A stretch of DNA of 64,000 bases, from positions 434,001-498,000 of the forward strand of contig NZ_CP196080.1 of the NCBI RefSeq assembly GCF_051549855.1, read 5' to 3'. A model generated the notes under the pieces. The model was not told the DNA's origin. It worked only from the letters and a program-made list of their open reading frames with translations, and did not search any database. The position numbers were made by a program, and so were the translations under genes. The DNA comes from Metamycoplasma sp051549855. GTDB lineage: Bacteria; Bacillota_I; Bacilli_A; Mycoplasmatales; Metamycoplasmataceae. This document shows, in pieces, positions 30,637 through 41,896 of the stretch (its first letter is position 1; every line of letters begins with the position of its first letter).

Positions 30637-32488
30637 CAAAAATATTTAGGTCCCTATCAATGATATTAACACCTTTTTCCAGTACTAATTCAATGAACTG
30701 GTATGCCATAATCATTGCCATAACGTCATTTTCACAGTATATTTTTAAATTATTGACTACTTCTTCTCATTTATTATCTTGAATTGTGTCAGCATAACGG
30801 CAGATAGCATATGTCATTGCCATTGTTCCGTTTTGTACTTCTAACTCACTATAAGGAGTAATCATTACAGGAAGTTGTAGTTTTGATTTAGTTATTAATT
30901 TTTCAATCTTTTTAATTGAAGAAAAACCTCTTAGCTGGTGGAAATAGATAGCATTTTTTGAGTAATTGAAAACATTTTCGAGATCTACACACAATTCCTC
31001 ACTTATAATTTTGTCAACCATTTTTTTCAATTCATCAATTTGCTCTTGTGAAATTGCTTTACCGCCTGTTTTTAAATTAGTTATTTCGTAAAGTTCAACC
31101 ATTTCTCTTAAACGAGTATTTTCGTAAGATTTGTTAAAGACTACATACGCACAGGCATTAGGATCATAAATTGTTTTAATAAAATCCAAATATTGTGATA
31201 GTTCAAGATTTCTAGGATCTAAGACAACATTTTCCTTGCTTATTATTTGATTGTTTATTGTTTTAATTACACTTACTTGGAAAACTATTTGTCGATATGG
31301 CAAAGTGTAATCAAAAATTGGATAAGGCATAGAAAAACCTTCAAAATCGTATCAAACAACCACTTTATCTTTTTGTCTTAATGGCTTAATTATATTTTCA
31401 ACCACTTGCTCATTTAGTGTAGATTCTTTTCTTAAAATCTTGTAGAGAGCATTAGCTTGAGAAGTGGTTCTTTGCAATATATCATCATATGGCTGGTCGT
31501 GAAAAATTTTTTCGGCTATTTTAGATACAAATGAACCATGAATATGTGAAAAAGTTGGATATAGGGTGTTGAAGACAAGATTTGTTTTTGTCTTGTATTT
31601 TTTGCATCATTTGCTTGAATCATCCTTCTCACTTAGAACATAAGAAGTTTTTTCTTTTTTACTTCTTAACTCTTTAATTATTTTTATAAAGTATTCAACA
31701 TCAGCACATCGTAAATCTTTTTTTACTTTTCCGTCATTTTCAAAAATTACTTTATCGAAAGAAAACTTTTTGCTGTCGTCTAACCAGGCAATGAATTCTT
31801 TTTGACTTTTCGTGCTTGCCACTTCACTTGCCAAGTAGAAATCTAAAGTATTTTTTTGAGTGTTGTTTGCGTCTTTATTAAAAACAAGAAGTCGATAACT
31901 TGTTAAATTTTTGACACCAGAAAGTTTTGCTATCTGGCAATTTCAATAACCTTTTAAAAGATTGTCAAGTGAGCTTTTAGCTACTGGTTTTTTGTCTAGC
32001 ATTAAACCTGTTTTTTTGTTGTATGCAGCAGGTTTAGCCAAAGCATCTTTATACTCAAAAACTGGACCAATAATTACCTCTATTTCCGGGTCATCTAAAT
32101 GCTTTTTAGTCAATTCAATTTTTTGTTCCAGTTTGGTTGAAAGAGGAATTATTACTGATTTGAAATTTTGAAAATATTTATTGATATACAAGTTGATAGA
32201 TTTGTTTACTAAATTAAAAGCCTTGTTGTCAGCATGAGCGCGATACAAATCAAGACCAAATTTGTCTGAATAGTTGAATTCTTCAGTAGTTTCAAAAAGA
32301 CCTATGAAGTTAGCTCACTCTTTATTTTCATCATCGTCTTCTAATTCATCATCGTCTTCATCATAATAACTTGCATTTTCTACATTATGTTCTAATAAAA
32401 AATCTTCTTCAGTGTGTGTTAATCAGTACTCTGATGAAACATTGTATGTAAAATAGTCTTTATATTGAATGTATTTTTTATTTGTCAC
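30632..32488 (-). CDS. DUF2779 protein, DEDD-type exonuclease-like
   Basis: The 618-residue protein begins at GTG (32486-32488); a stop two codons upstream makes this the only nearby start. The N-terminal half (residues 1-370) has an acidic cluster (DEDDDELEDDDE, about residue 45) and a nuclease-like region with EVIIGPVF and YKDAL. The C-terminal DUF2779 domain shows VVWYDFEGFS (about residues 378-387), YVVFNKSYENTRL, YFHQLRGFSSIK and YCENDVMAM (about 583-591), matching the acidic motifs of DnaQ-like 3'-5' exonucleases. Last gene of a three-gene operon, overlapping the nuclease gene by 11 nt. Function unknown; the enzymatic reading is inference. Confidence 0.8.
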
Positions 32489-33341
32489 GAATTACAACCT
32501 TTCCATTTTCATATCACTTAAGCAGCAATTTTGCTCAGTCATTTTCATTACGACAGCGCAGATAGTCGACTTGATCAGCATCAATAACTGGATCATAATG
32601 TTCAGAAAAACCATTAATAGTTGTTTTTTTAAATCAGTTTATTACGTATTCTAAATCGTCACGTGCTTGCTTTTCGTCTAATGGGTATATATTGGCTAAA
32701 GCATGTCTTTTATTGACATCAACTTTATTTGGATCTTGATAGTCTTCTTCTTCTAAAAAGAGTGCAAAAATACCAAATTTTTCAGCTCCCATCAAGTAAG
32801 CATATAACTGAGCTTGCTTGATATAAGCGAGACTTGGACCATTTTTCTTTCATTCTTCCCATTTTTTAACACCAGCAGTTTTAATTTCAACTACTGTATT
32901 TTTTGACTCAATGAAACCATCAGGAATACCACCGACATATTTATTTTTGTCAGCAAAATAGTCATACTTGTACTCACGGGCATTAAATGTTTGCACTTCA
33001 ACTTTCGCTTCTCTTGCTAATTTTGCAATTATTTTAGGTTCTAAAATAACCCCTGCATTAACATATTTAGGATCTAACATTGGCAACGCTAAACGACTTA
33101 TATGGCAAAAGGCTTGAAAATGATTGTTAAAAACGTCAGTATTTAAAACCTTAGCTATTGATGAACCCCCAATTTTTTTAAATCCCGCGAATGAACCTGG
33201 TTCATTTTTAAAAAGCATATTATGAAAAAAAGGTTCTAATATTACTATTCTTTTTTCTTCGTCAAGTGTGTAGTGGCGATCATTGTAGTATTTTCTTGGA
33301 AATGATGCCAAAAGCTTTTCTCTTAATTCTGTGGTTTCCAT
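32478..33341 (-). CDS. YqaJ-like PD-(D/E)xK nuclease
   Basis: The 287-residue protein starts METTELREKLLASFP. The catalytic core is GGIPDGF with Asp141 and, 11 residues on, VVEIKT (Glu153, Lys155), the PD-(D/E)xK signature, followed by KQAQLYAYLMGAEK as in YqaJ/lambda-exonuclease-type enzymes. I believe relatives in the M. agalactiae group are called MAGa7180-type putative nucleases; that name is from memory. Middle gene of the operon: 2 nt past the HTH-protease gene and overlapping the DUF2779 gene by 11 nt. Confidence 0.8.
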
Positions 33342-33343
33342 TA

Positions 33344-34378
33344 TTATTCCTCTTCGAAACTAACACTTTCATATTTTTGTTGAATAGTTTCTCAAATGTG
33401 TGAAATGTCTGCTTTTGGGCTTTTTTCTCTTAGGCTTGTGATTTGTTTGATAGAAATGATTGCATCATAAATTGCTTTATAGTTTGTATGAGCATGACTT
33501 TCTCAATTGTCATATTCTTCAAAAACTTTTTTGTCAATTTCTTCTTCTTTTAAATCTGGTAGGTAACAATGAATAATTTCGTGCAATAAGTTGAAGAAAA
33601 TAAAACTTTCACGATTGTAAATGTCATTCAAGAAAATGTAACGTTTAGCACGTTTTTTAAGAGTAATACCTCTTATTTTTGCTCCTGTTATATATTTTTT
33701 TGTTACTAAAACTATCCCTTTGCTTGCTAGAAAATGTTTTAAAAGTTCGATCTTTTCACTAAAAGTTACGCTGCTTGACATAATGTTCAGCACTTTTTTT
33801 AGAGTTACTTTAAATTGACTATTTCTAAAGTTTCCAACTTCTAGGTTGTGATCAATACCCAATTCACAGAAACGAATTCAAACATATGTATTAGGCTTGT
33901 TGTAATATTTTTTAGATTCTGCCAAAATGTGTTTTTCCAAATACTCTTTGTAATTTTCTAATTTATTGACCCCATAAAATTCTTTTAATAACATCAATTT
34001 TCTTCAGTCTTCCATTTCTTCACGAATCTGAATGTTTTGCTTAATTAAAAGTTGTGGATTTTTGATTAGAAATTTTACTCCATAACTTTCTAGATGAATT
34101 TTTAGGTTATCCCCCATATCAAGACCTTGTTTACGGTTGCGATATAGTTGATAATGCCTTCAAAGTGAACCGTTAGGAAGTTGAAAAACAAATTCTAAAC
34201 CTTCAATTATTCCTGTTGTTATCACATTGCTATCTTCATTTAAAAAACTATTAACATGTTTTAAACTCAAACCCAGTCGCAAAGCAAGTTCTTTTTGACT
34301 CATTTCGTTTTTATCAAGTAAGAATTTAATTTCATCACTAAAACTCTCGAACTGATCGATGGTTGGTATTTCTGACAT
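33344..34378 (-). CDS. XRE-type HTH plus ImmA/IrrE-like metalloprotease
   Basis: The 344-residue protein starts MSEIPTIDQFESF. Residues 25-72 form an XRE helix-turn-helix (SQKELALRLGLSLKHVNSFL). The C-terminal domain has the zinc-protease motif HEIIH at residues 266-270 (FFNLLHEIIHCYLPD). Such fusions act as self-controlled repressors cleaved or relieved on stress, in phages, ICEs and toxin-antitoxin or defence loci. It heads a three-gene operon with two nuclease-like genes. Promoter TATAAT and a 13-bp palindrome lie directly upstream. TGA Trp codons at 34160 and 33503. Confidence 0.85.
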
Positions 34379-34390
34379 TTATGCTCCTTT

Positions 34391-34410
34391 ATTACATAGT
34401 AATAATTATA
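34391..34410 (-). promoter_or_regulatory. Promoter and palindromic operator candidate of the HTH-nuclease operon
   Basis: Minus-strand TATAAT at 34405-34410 followed at the expected start of transcription by the palindrome ATTAC-ATA-GTAAT (34391-34403). The ribosome site AAGGAG and ATG come 13 nt later. Placement suits autoregulation by the HTH protein; binding is inferred. Confidence 0.55.
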
Positions 34411-34471
34411 TGCAACAAAAACAAAAAAGTATGATTTTGTTCATTTTTTTGACACAAAAAAGTTGTAAAAA

Positions 34472-34502
34472 GTAGATAAAAAAATGTCGAAAAGTTCGAC
34501 AT
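34472..34502 (-). terminator. Hairpin terminator upstream of position 34520
   Basis: Stem ATGTCGAA/TTCGACAT (34484-34491 with 34495-34502), AAG loop, and T-rich tail on the minus strand. It lies just past the stop of the four-helix membrane protein gene. Confidence 0.8.
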
Positions 34503-34522
34503 TTTCCGCAAAATCCATTTTT

Positions 34523-35584
34523 CTATTGTTGTGTTTTTTCTAAAAAAGACTGAATTGCCATTAAATTTTGACTGATAATATCAATTTTTATGTAACTATA
34601 ATTTTTGTTCATTCCATGTACGACGTCTTTATTTGCAAAAATATTAATTTGCTGCAAAATCATAAAAATGTATTTTTGCTTGAATTCATTTTTCTCTAAT
34701 AAATAACGATAGTACTTGATTTTTTCAAGGGTTTTTTCAACTTGAAGATTTAAATAAATATCTGATTGTTTTGCAACTAATGCACCTATTGCAACTTTAA
34801 AAATCTTTTTAGTGACTTTTACTTTACTATGATGTGTTACAAGAAAAATAATCAAAACCAAAGGACTAGAAACAAGCGAAACAAAACCACCTGACGAAAT
34901 TTCTTGATGATTATTACTCAATTTCAGTTGCAATTCAATTAAAAAGTCTACCAGTAAGAATAAAGCTAAGCAATAAATAGCTAAAATTGATAACTTTTCC
35001 AATACTCAGGTTGAAATGTTTTTACGTTTATCTTTAGTTGCAACTTCTAAAGTATCTTCGACCATTTCTAAAAACTTATCCAATTTGTTTAGATTAAAAT
35101 GTTTTGCATAAGGAGCAAAATCAAGTTTGAAGACATTTAATCTTTCATTAACAATTTGGTTTAGAATAACATTTTCATTGTTATCTAATTTTTCATTTTT
35201 CAAAAAGGTACGAATAATTTCAGACAATTTGTGCATATGATTGATGAAAATAATCTGGATTATTTTTACTATCAGCAGTGAAACAAATGCCAATATACTT
35301 GCAGCCACAAAAATCCATAAATAATACATTTTATTAGGTTCTTGTTTTACAGCTAGATTATAAATACTGAAAAAAGGCAACGCAATGACACCAATAAATG
35401 TAGCCAGTAAAACAACTTCAAATAAAGCATAAAATGCATTTTTGAATTGTGGTTTGTTTCTTCTCGTGTTCGTATAAACAAAGGTTATTAAATTAATATT
35501 ATCGTATAAAAGTCTCTTACATTCAGAGTGATTTTTGACACGGGAAATGTTTTTTTTAAATCTAAGAATTTTAAGTAATTTCAT
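34523..35584 (-). CDS. Uncharacterised membrane protein with two TM pairs
   Basis: The 353-residue protein starts MKLLKILRFKKNIS. Two hydrophobic pairs lie at about residues 55-75 plus 88-112 and 200-222 plus 232-250, each followed by a helical cytoplasmic segment of about 75 residues (LSEIIRTFLKNEKL and ALVAKQSDIYLNL). The two halves look like a duplicated 2-TM unit. A TGA Trp at 35006 joins the halves; standard code would split it into two proteins. No family recognised. Bounded by terminators on both sides. Confidence 0.75.
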
Positions 35585-35607
35585 GATGTAATACCTTAAG
35601 AAATTTT

Positions 35608-35645
35608 AACAAAATAAAAGCAAGCTTATTATTGGCTTGCTTTTT
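35608..35645 (-). terminator. Terminator of rpsL-rpsG-fusA
   Basis: Nine-pair stem AAAGCAAGC/GCTTGCTTT (35617-35625 with 35635-35643), loop of 9 nt; T-rich on both strands. It lies 8 nt past the fusA stop. Confidence 0.85.
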
Positions 35646-35652
35646 TAGATAA

Positions 35653-37746
35653 TTAGTCTTCTTCAACTTTAACTTTTCCACCACGTTTTTTGATGATTTC
35701 ATCAGATAAGTTTTTAGGCATTTTTTCGTAGTGGTCAAATCACATTTGGTAGTTTCCACGTCCAGCTGTCATTGAACGCAAGTCGGTTGCATAACCAAAC
35801 ATTTCACTTAGTGGAATGAATGCTTTAATGATGTGAACTCCATCACTACGTGTTTCGTCTCCACGAACTTGTCCACGACGACGTGAAATATCTCCCATGA
35901 TGTCTCCAAAGTAATCTTCAGGAACAGTAACAGCAACGTCCATGATTGGTTCTAGTAGAACAGTTCCTAATAATTCTTTTCCTTTGGTTAGTGATTTAGA
36001 TGCAGCAATTTTGTAAGCTAATTCTGAAGAGTCGACTTCATGGTATGATCCATCAAATAGTGTTGCTTTAATGTCAATCATTGGGTATCCTGCAAGAATA
36101 CCAATTTCCATTTTTTCAACAAGACCTTTTTGGATTGATTTGATGTATTCTTTTGGAATTTTTCCTCCAACAATTTTGTCAACAAATTCAAATCCGCCAT
36201 CTGGGTTAGGTTCATATTTAATTCATACGTGTCCGTATTGTCCTTTTCCTCCAGATTGTTTCTTGTGAATTCCTTCAACATCTGCTGTTTTAGTAATTGT
36301 TTCACGGTATGAAACTTGAGGTGCTCCAACGTTTACGTCTACTCCAAATTCTCTTCTTAGACGGTCAACAATGATATCTAGGTGCAATTCTCCCATTCCA
36401 GCGATAATTGTTTGTCCTGTTTCTTCATCAGTATATGTTCTGAAGGTTGGGTCTTCTGCTGAAAGTCTTTGCAATGATAGTGAAAGTTTTTCAGTAGCAG
36501 CTTTTGAAGCAGGTTCTAGAGCTTGAGAAATAACTGGTTCTGGGAATTCCATTTTTTCTAGAACAATGTCGGCTGATTTTTCAGCGATTAGAGTATCTCC
36601 AGTTGTTGTCGATTTTAGACCAACAGCAGCTGCAATGTCTCCTGTTCTAACTTCATTGATGTCTTCACGAGAGTTAGCATGCATTTGTAGAATACGGCTA
36701 ATTCTTTCTTTTTGATCTTTTGTTGAGTTTTTAACATAACTTCCTTTTTCTAGAACTCCGGCATAAACACGGAAGAAAGTTAAGTTTCCAACATAAGGGT
36801 CGTTCATAACTTTAAATGCTAGTGCTGCAAAAGGCTCATCATCTGAAGGGTGCACTGAAATTTCTTCATCCCCTAGGTGACCTTTGATTGCTGGAATATC
36901 TACTGGTGAAGGCAGATAATCAACAGCAGCATCAATCATTAATTTAACACCTTTGTTTTTGAAAGCGGTTCCACAAACTGCTGGGAAGAATTCTGATGTT
37001 AAGGTAGCTTTACGAATACCTTGCTTCAATCTTTCAGCACTAATTTCTTCTCCTTCTAGCGCCATCATCATTAATTCTTCATCGAAGTCACTAACAGCTT
37101 CAACTAATTCTTGACGCATGATTTGTGCTTCTTCAACTAGGTGTTCAGGAATAGCAATATCCTTCATGTTTTCTTCAGGTTGCCCATCGAATTCATAAGC
37201 ACGCATTTCTACTAAGTCAACGATTCCATTGAATTGTGACTCTTCTCCAATGTTCAATTGGATTGCGTGACAGTTTCCGTTTAAACGACTTCTAACTGAG
37301 GCAACTGAATCTTTGAAACTTGCTCCAGCTTTATCCATTTTGTTAACGAAAACGATACGAGGAACTTTGTATGTTGTAGCTTGTCTTCATACTGTTTCAG
37401 TTTGAGGTTCAACCCCACTTTGAGCATCTAGAACAGCTACGGCACCATCAAGTACACGAAGTGAACGTTCAACTTCGACTGTAAAGTCAACGTGTCCTGG
37501 TGTATCAATGATGTTGATTCTTTTTCCTTTTCAGAAAGCTGTTGTAGCAGCTGATGTAATGGTAATTCCACGTTCTTGTTCTTGGATCATTCAGTCCATT
37601 TGGCTTTCCCCTTCGTGAGTTTCACCAATTTTGTGAATTTTTCCTGTGTGGAATAGAATACGTTCTGTTGTTGTTGTTTTTCCGGCATCAATGTGAGCCA
37701 TGATTCCAATATTACGGTAGTCTTCTAAGCGAACTGATCTTCCCAT
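35653..37746 (-). CDS. fusA: Elongation factor G
   Basis: GTPase that drives tRNA-mRNA translocation and, with RRF, ribosome recycling. The 697-residue protein starts [26 protein letters not shown], with [18 protein letters not shown] and the following EF-G domains II-V, ending VEED. Length is normal. Many Trp are TGA. Third gene of rpsL-rpsG-fusA (no tuf adjacent), ended by a strong terminator. Confidence 0.98.
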
Positions 37747-37766
37747 AGTAACTTAACCTTAAAAAA

Positions 37767-38237
37767 TTATCATCTAAAGTGAGCAAAGGCTTTGTTTGAC
37801 TCTGCCATTTTGTGTGTGTCTTCACGTTTTTTGATTGATCCACCAACTTTGTTTGATGCATCAATAATTTCATTTGCTAAACGTAAATCCATTGTTTTTT
37901 CACTTCTTAGACGAGAATATTGGATTAATCAACGTAGTGCTAAAGTTTGTTTTCTACGTGCACTAACTTCAACTGGAACTTGGTAGTTACTTCCACCAAT
38001 TCTACGTGATCTAATTTCTAATTGTGGAGTAATGTTTTCAATAGCTTGGTTGAAAACTTCCATTGGGTCTTTTTGAGTTTTTTCTTTAACAATTTCAAAT
38101 GCAGAGTACAAGATATTTTCAGCGATTGATTTTTTACCATCAAGCATAATTCCATTAATTAATTTAGTAATTATTTTTGAGTTAAAAATTGGATCTGCTA
38201 AAACATCACGAACTGGCGCTTGGCGTTTTCTTGACAT
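37767..38237 (-). CDS. rpsG: 30S ribosomal protein S7
   Basis: Organises the 30S head at the E site. The 156-residue protein starts MSRKRQAPVRDVLADP, has the family core KSIAENILYSAFEIV and IGGSNYQVPVEV, and ends HKMAESNKAFAHFRW, where the last Trp is TGA followed by TAA. Standard length. Between rpsL and fusA. Confidence 0.97.
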
Positions 38238-38294
38238 GATTTCTCCTTTTAATAAATGTAAGTATTAATATCTTTATTTCAAAAATGTACTAAA

Positions 38295-38714
38295 TTATTT
38301 TGCTGCTTTAGGTCTTTTAGCACCGTATCTTGAACGTCCTTGTTTACGGTTGTTAACTCCTGCTGTATCTTGTGTTCCACGAACGATTGTGTAACGAACT
38401 CCAGGTAGGTCTTTAACTTTTCCCCCTCTGATTAGTACTACAGAGTGTTCTTGTAGGTTGTGTCCTTCTCCTGGGATGTAGGCTGTAACTTCCATTCCGT
38501 TTGAAAGTCTTACCCGAGCATATTTACGTGTAGCTGAGTTAGGTTTTTTAGGTGTCATTGTCCCAACACGAGTACACACACCACGTTTGAATGGTGCCGG
38601 AATTTTCTTATCTTTTTTTAGTAAAGAGTTGTATGACAATAGCAATGCAGGTGCTTTTGGTTTAACAACTTTATCTTTACGACCATTAGTGATAAGTTGA
38701 CTAATTGTTGGCAT
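38295..38714 (-). CDS. rpsL: 30S ribosomal protein S12
   Basis: Decoding-centre protein. The 139-residue protein starts MPTISQLITNGRKDK, with TPKKPNSATRKYARVRLSNG, PGEGHNLQEHSVVLIRGG and GVKDLPGVRYTIVRG-type segments. Lys at the streptomycin positions (PKKPNSA) is the wild-type sensitive form. First gene of the str operon; -10 TATAAT at 38768-38773 with TTAGCA 17 nt above it. Confidence 0.97.
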   Translation of the reverse strand: MPTISQLITNGRKDKVVKPKAPALLLSYNSLLKKDKKIPAPFKRGVCTRVGTMTPKKPNSATRKYARVRLSNGMEVTAYIPGEGHNLQEHSVVLIRGGKVKDLPGVRYTIVRGTQDTAGVNNRKQGRSRYGAKRPKAAK

Positions 38715-38825
38715 ATCGTGTCCTTTCTATATGATTTTTGTTTTGATTGAAATTAAAAATATTCATAATTATACAACAACTTAACCGGTGTGCTAAAAAA
38801 TTTTTTATTTTGTTTTTGGGCTAAA

Positions 38826-38853
38826 TTAAAAGCAAACCAGACTAGCTAGTTTG
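38826..38853 (-). terminator. Terminator of the paired membrane protein genes
   Basis: Imperfect stem GCAAAC.../...GTTTGC (38831-38836 with 38848-38853) enclosing CTAGCTAG, with minus-strand tail TTTTAATTT. Ten nt past the stop codon. Confidence 0.6.
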
Positions 38854-38862
38854 CCTTAGAAA

Positions 38863-39918
38863 TTAAAGATTGTTTTTAAGTTTAATTCAAGCATTAATAC
38901 TAATTAATTTTAGTAATTCATGCACTCTTAATGCTTGTCTTTCATTATTTACTAAAACGTTAATTTTTGTAAACGGTTCTGACGATAGTCACATAAATTC
39001 ATTGGTATTAATGAAATAAAGATTAGCTTTTTGAATTTTTCTAGTTTGCGACGATCTTGGTTGCTCAGACACTAAATTTGCTTTTGATTGTTCAAAATCT
39101 TTCTTAGCACTAAATTTATTGTCAATTGCATTCATTCACGCGATTTGTTCTCTAATGCTTGGATCTTGTGTTGACGGCTCTATGTTTTGTTCGTCATCAA
39201 CACTTGTTGGGTTAAATACATTTCCATAAAGTGTGTATTCAGAAACATAGTGTGGTAAATACTCTGCGACAAAATTGATGTCTAATACTGTTTTGTACTG
39301 TTCTAGAACAGATTTAGAACCTAGCAATCTATATTGATCTATTCTTTGACTAAGAGCTTTGTAAAGCATTGAACTTTTAGTTTTCAACCCTTCTTCATCT
39401 AAAGTAATTTCAACATATTCATTATTACCATATGCTCTTGTTAAGTCACCCTTCAATATTGAAGATCAATTTTTATTTTGGTAAAGTTCAGAACTGTACA
39501 CTTTTCTATAAATTAATAACATTGATAGCGAAGTGGCCAGAATTATTCCAACTGAAACTACTGCTCACACACTATAAAGAATTAATAATGTTGAATTATG
39601 CTCCTTTTTGGTCAATTCAATTGCCAAGAACACAATTCCTGCTATGAAAATTGCTAATAATAATGCAAAAGCTATAACAGGAGAAACTCACATATTAAAG
39701 TTTTTCTTTAGTCCATATGTGTGTTTTATTCTTAATTTTTCACCTTGTACAGCTTGATAAATTTGCAAGCTTTTTTTAAAATACGACACAATTTTAAATG
39801 CCATTCAAGCAGAAATTATCAATGCTAAAACTACTACTAATTGTGCTAAATTGTTATTGTTTTCTTTAGTTGCTACTTCTTGAGTTGTATTAGCAGTTTC
39901 TTCACTTAAAAACAGCAT
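38863..39918 (-). CDS. Uncharacterised membrane protein (second of a coupled pair)
   Basis: The 351-residue protein starts MLFLSEETANTTQEV. Hydrophobic segments: about residues 25-45, 78-103 and 113-140; the rest is a soluble domain rich in charged residues (AYGNNEYVEITLDEEG, SVLEQYKTVLDINF). The start codon shares one base with the stop of the gene upstream (TAATG), so expression is coupled. No family recognised. Ends in a terminator. Confidence 0.75.
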
Positions 39919-40874
39919 TAGTTAGCCTCGCTTTTTGTTGTTTCTTTTTCAATGTAAATCATAGTAATTTTTGCTTTTAATTCTAGATCTGACAAATTTT
40001 CTGGTTCAAAAATATTTAAGCGGTGAGCCATTGTTAGCATTTGCTCACGTGTTAATGATTTTAATGAAGATCAATATTTTGAATCTTTCACTTGTGGGTA
40101 TTTGTCAAAAATTTCTTTTTCTTTTTCATCCATTGCGACTGACTTATTATTTTCAGTAGCAACTGTGTGTGGTTCAGTGTTATTTTCAAATTGTGGTTGT
40201 TTAGATTCTCCATTGTCTTGTGACGGTGCAAATGGGAAAAATGGGAATTGTCCATTTTGATTTTTCATTCCTTGCAACATAGTTTCTTGTAGTTCTTGTT
40301 GTTTTTGTCATAATTCATACATTTTGAATTGACGAATCACATTCAGACATTTTCTTCAGAAGAATATTCATCAAGCAACAAAGTAAATAATTTCGCAAAT
40401 TGAAATAATGGCTACTCAGTCCTGTGATCCCAAAGTCTGTAAACGTGAATACATTGAGTACTGACTAAAGAAAATGAAACCTATAACTAGGATTGAATAG
40501 CTAATCATTGTTGGATTAAATTTGCCATAATCCTTATCTTTTAAAGCTCTAAAAAAGTTGATTACAAATATTGTTGATAGAGCTAAGGTAACTAATAAAA
40601 ATACAGTTTGGTAAATAATAATTACATTTGCTTCTTGAACTGCAGTGGCAGTTATTCTACTTTGGTCAGCATCAGCATTCGCTTGTCTTAATAGACTATC
40701 AAAAGCAGTTATATAGAAATCTCTGCGAATGATTGAAATTACAAAGTTGGCAATGGTCGAAGCTAAGAAGAAGAATAGCAATATCCCTGTTCAAATGAAT
40801 CAAGGTCTGAATTTTGCTTTTTCATCACGCATCAATTCTTCTTTGGTTGGTGGTTTCGGCATTAGTGGAAACAT
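39918..40874 (-). CDS. Uncharacterised membrane protein (first of a coupled pair)
   Basis: The 318-residue protein starts MFPLMPKPPTKEELM, after AGGGGG. It has four TM segments (about residues 28-50, 80-102, 118-138, 153-178), then a soluble Gln/Pro-rich tail with FPFFPFAPSQ and a C-terminal charged helix (LTREQMLTMAHRLN, SAP-like in appearance). The 4-TM region recalls MscL/DUF4870-like or RDD-like proteins only loosely. TGA Trp codons at 40416 and 40071. Coupled to the next gene by a one-base overlap. Confidence 0.72.
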
Positions 40875-40937
40875 TTTACCCCCTATCAATTAATAAAATT
40901 ATAGCACATTTAGCACTCTAAGGCTTAAATTGCTAAA

Positions 40938-41843
40938 TTACTGATCATATCCTTTTAAGCGAATATCTTTATCCATTTTTCAAGGCATTTCAATTTCAAA
41001 TTCCATGTAATTGCCATTAGGATGAGTAAAGCTTATTTTGTAAGCATGTAATCTTTGTTTGAAATCATCTACATCCTTTCCATAAACGGGATCACCATAA
41101 ACTGGGTGTCCGATGTAAGAAAGGTGAACTCTAATTTGGTGTGTTCTTCCAGTTTTTAGCTCACATTCAATAAGAGTTTTATCTTTATCTTTGATTTTCA
41201 CATAGTCCAAAACAGTTACTTTTGTTTGTGCTTCTTTGGAATTAATTTTGGTTACAGCCATTTTTTGGCGATTTTTAGGATCTCTTCCAATAGGCAAATC
41301 AATATTTGTGATTTTATTTTCAATAATCCCATCGACAATCGCAAGATAGCGGCGATTTATTTTGTGATCTTTTAGCTGTTTTGCTAAAAAACGGTGAGTT
41401 TCATTATCCTTAGCAACTAACAAAAGTCCACTTGTATCTTTATCTAAACGGTGTACAATCCCAAGGCGGTTTAAACCATTTTCATTACTCAAATTATTTT
41501 TGAAATGATACATTAAAGCATTAACTAAAGTATCTTTGTAATTTCCTGGTGCAGGGTGAGTTACCATCCCACTTTTTTTATTAATAACTAACAATTTGTC
41601 ATCTTCATAAACAATATTGATCCCAATATTTTGGGGCTCAATTTTTACCTGTTTATCAATCAATTTTTCAATCTCAATTACTTGTCCTTCATTGACAATG
41701 AATTTATTTTTGTTCACTTTTTGACCATCGATGCTAACTGCCCCTTCATTGATTAAAGCTTGCGCATCGTTACGCGTAATTTCACTATTATTTGTAATGT
41801 ATTTGTCTATTCTGTCGCTGTATTTAACTTCAATTTTTAACAT
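40938..41843 (-). CDS. RluA-family pseudouridine synthase (RluD-like)
   Basis: Isomerises uridines in rRNA. The 301-residue protein starts MLKIEVKYSDRIDKYI with an S4 RNA-binding domain (residues 10-75, ITRNDAQALINEGAVSIDG), then the catalytic motif NRLGIVHRLDKDTSGLLLVAK with the conserved Asp, GRTHQIRVHLSYIGHPV, and a C-terminal HAYKISFTHP. Domain order is RluD-type (23S positions 1911/1915/1917 in E. coli). TGA Trp at 40980. Confidence 0.93.
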
Positions 41844-41896
41844 TCTTCAATTATACAATTAGCAAGTTGATTTCTTTATAATTAAAAAGATTGAGT

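Noticed and set aside
35003..35008. Two separate membrane proteins at 34.5-35.6 kb
   Set aside because: TGA at 35006-35008 is Trp and the codon that looked like a start is an internal TTG; one continuous 353-residue frame is simpler.
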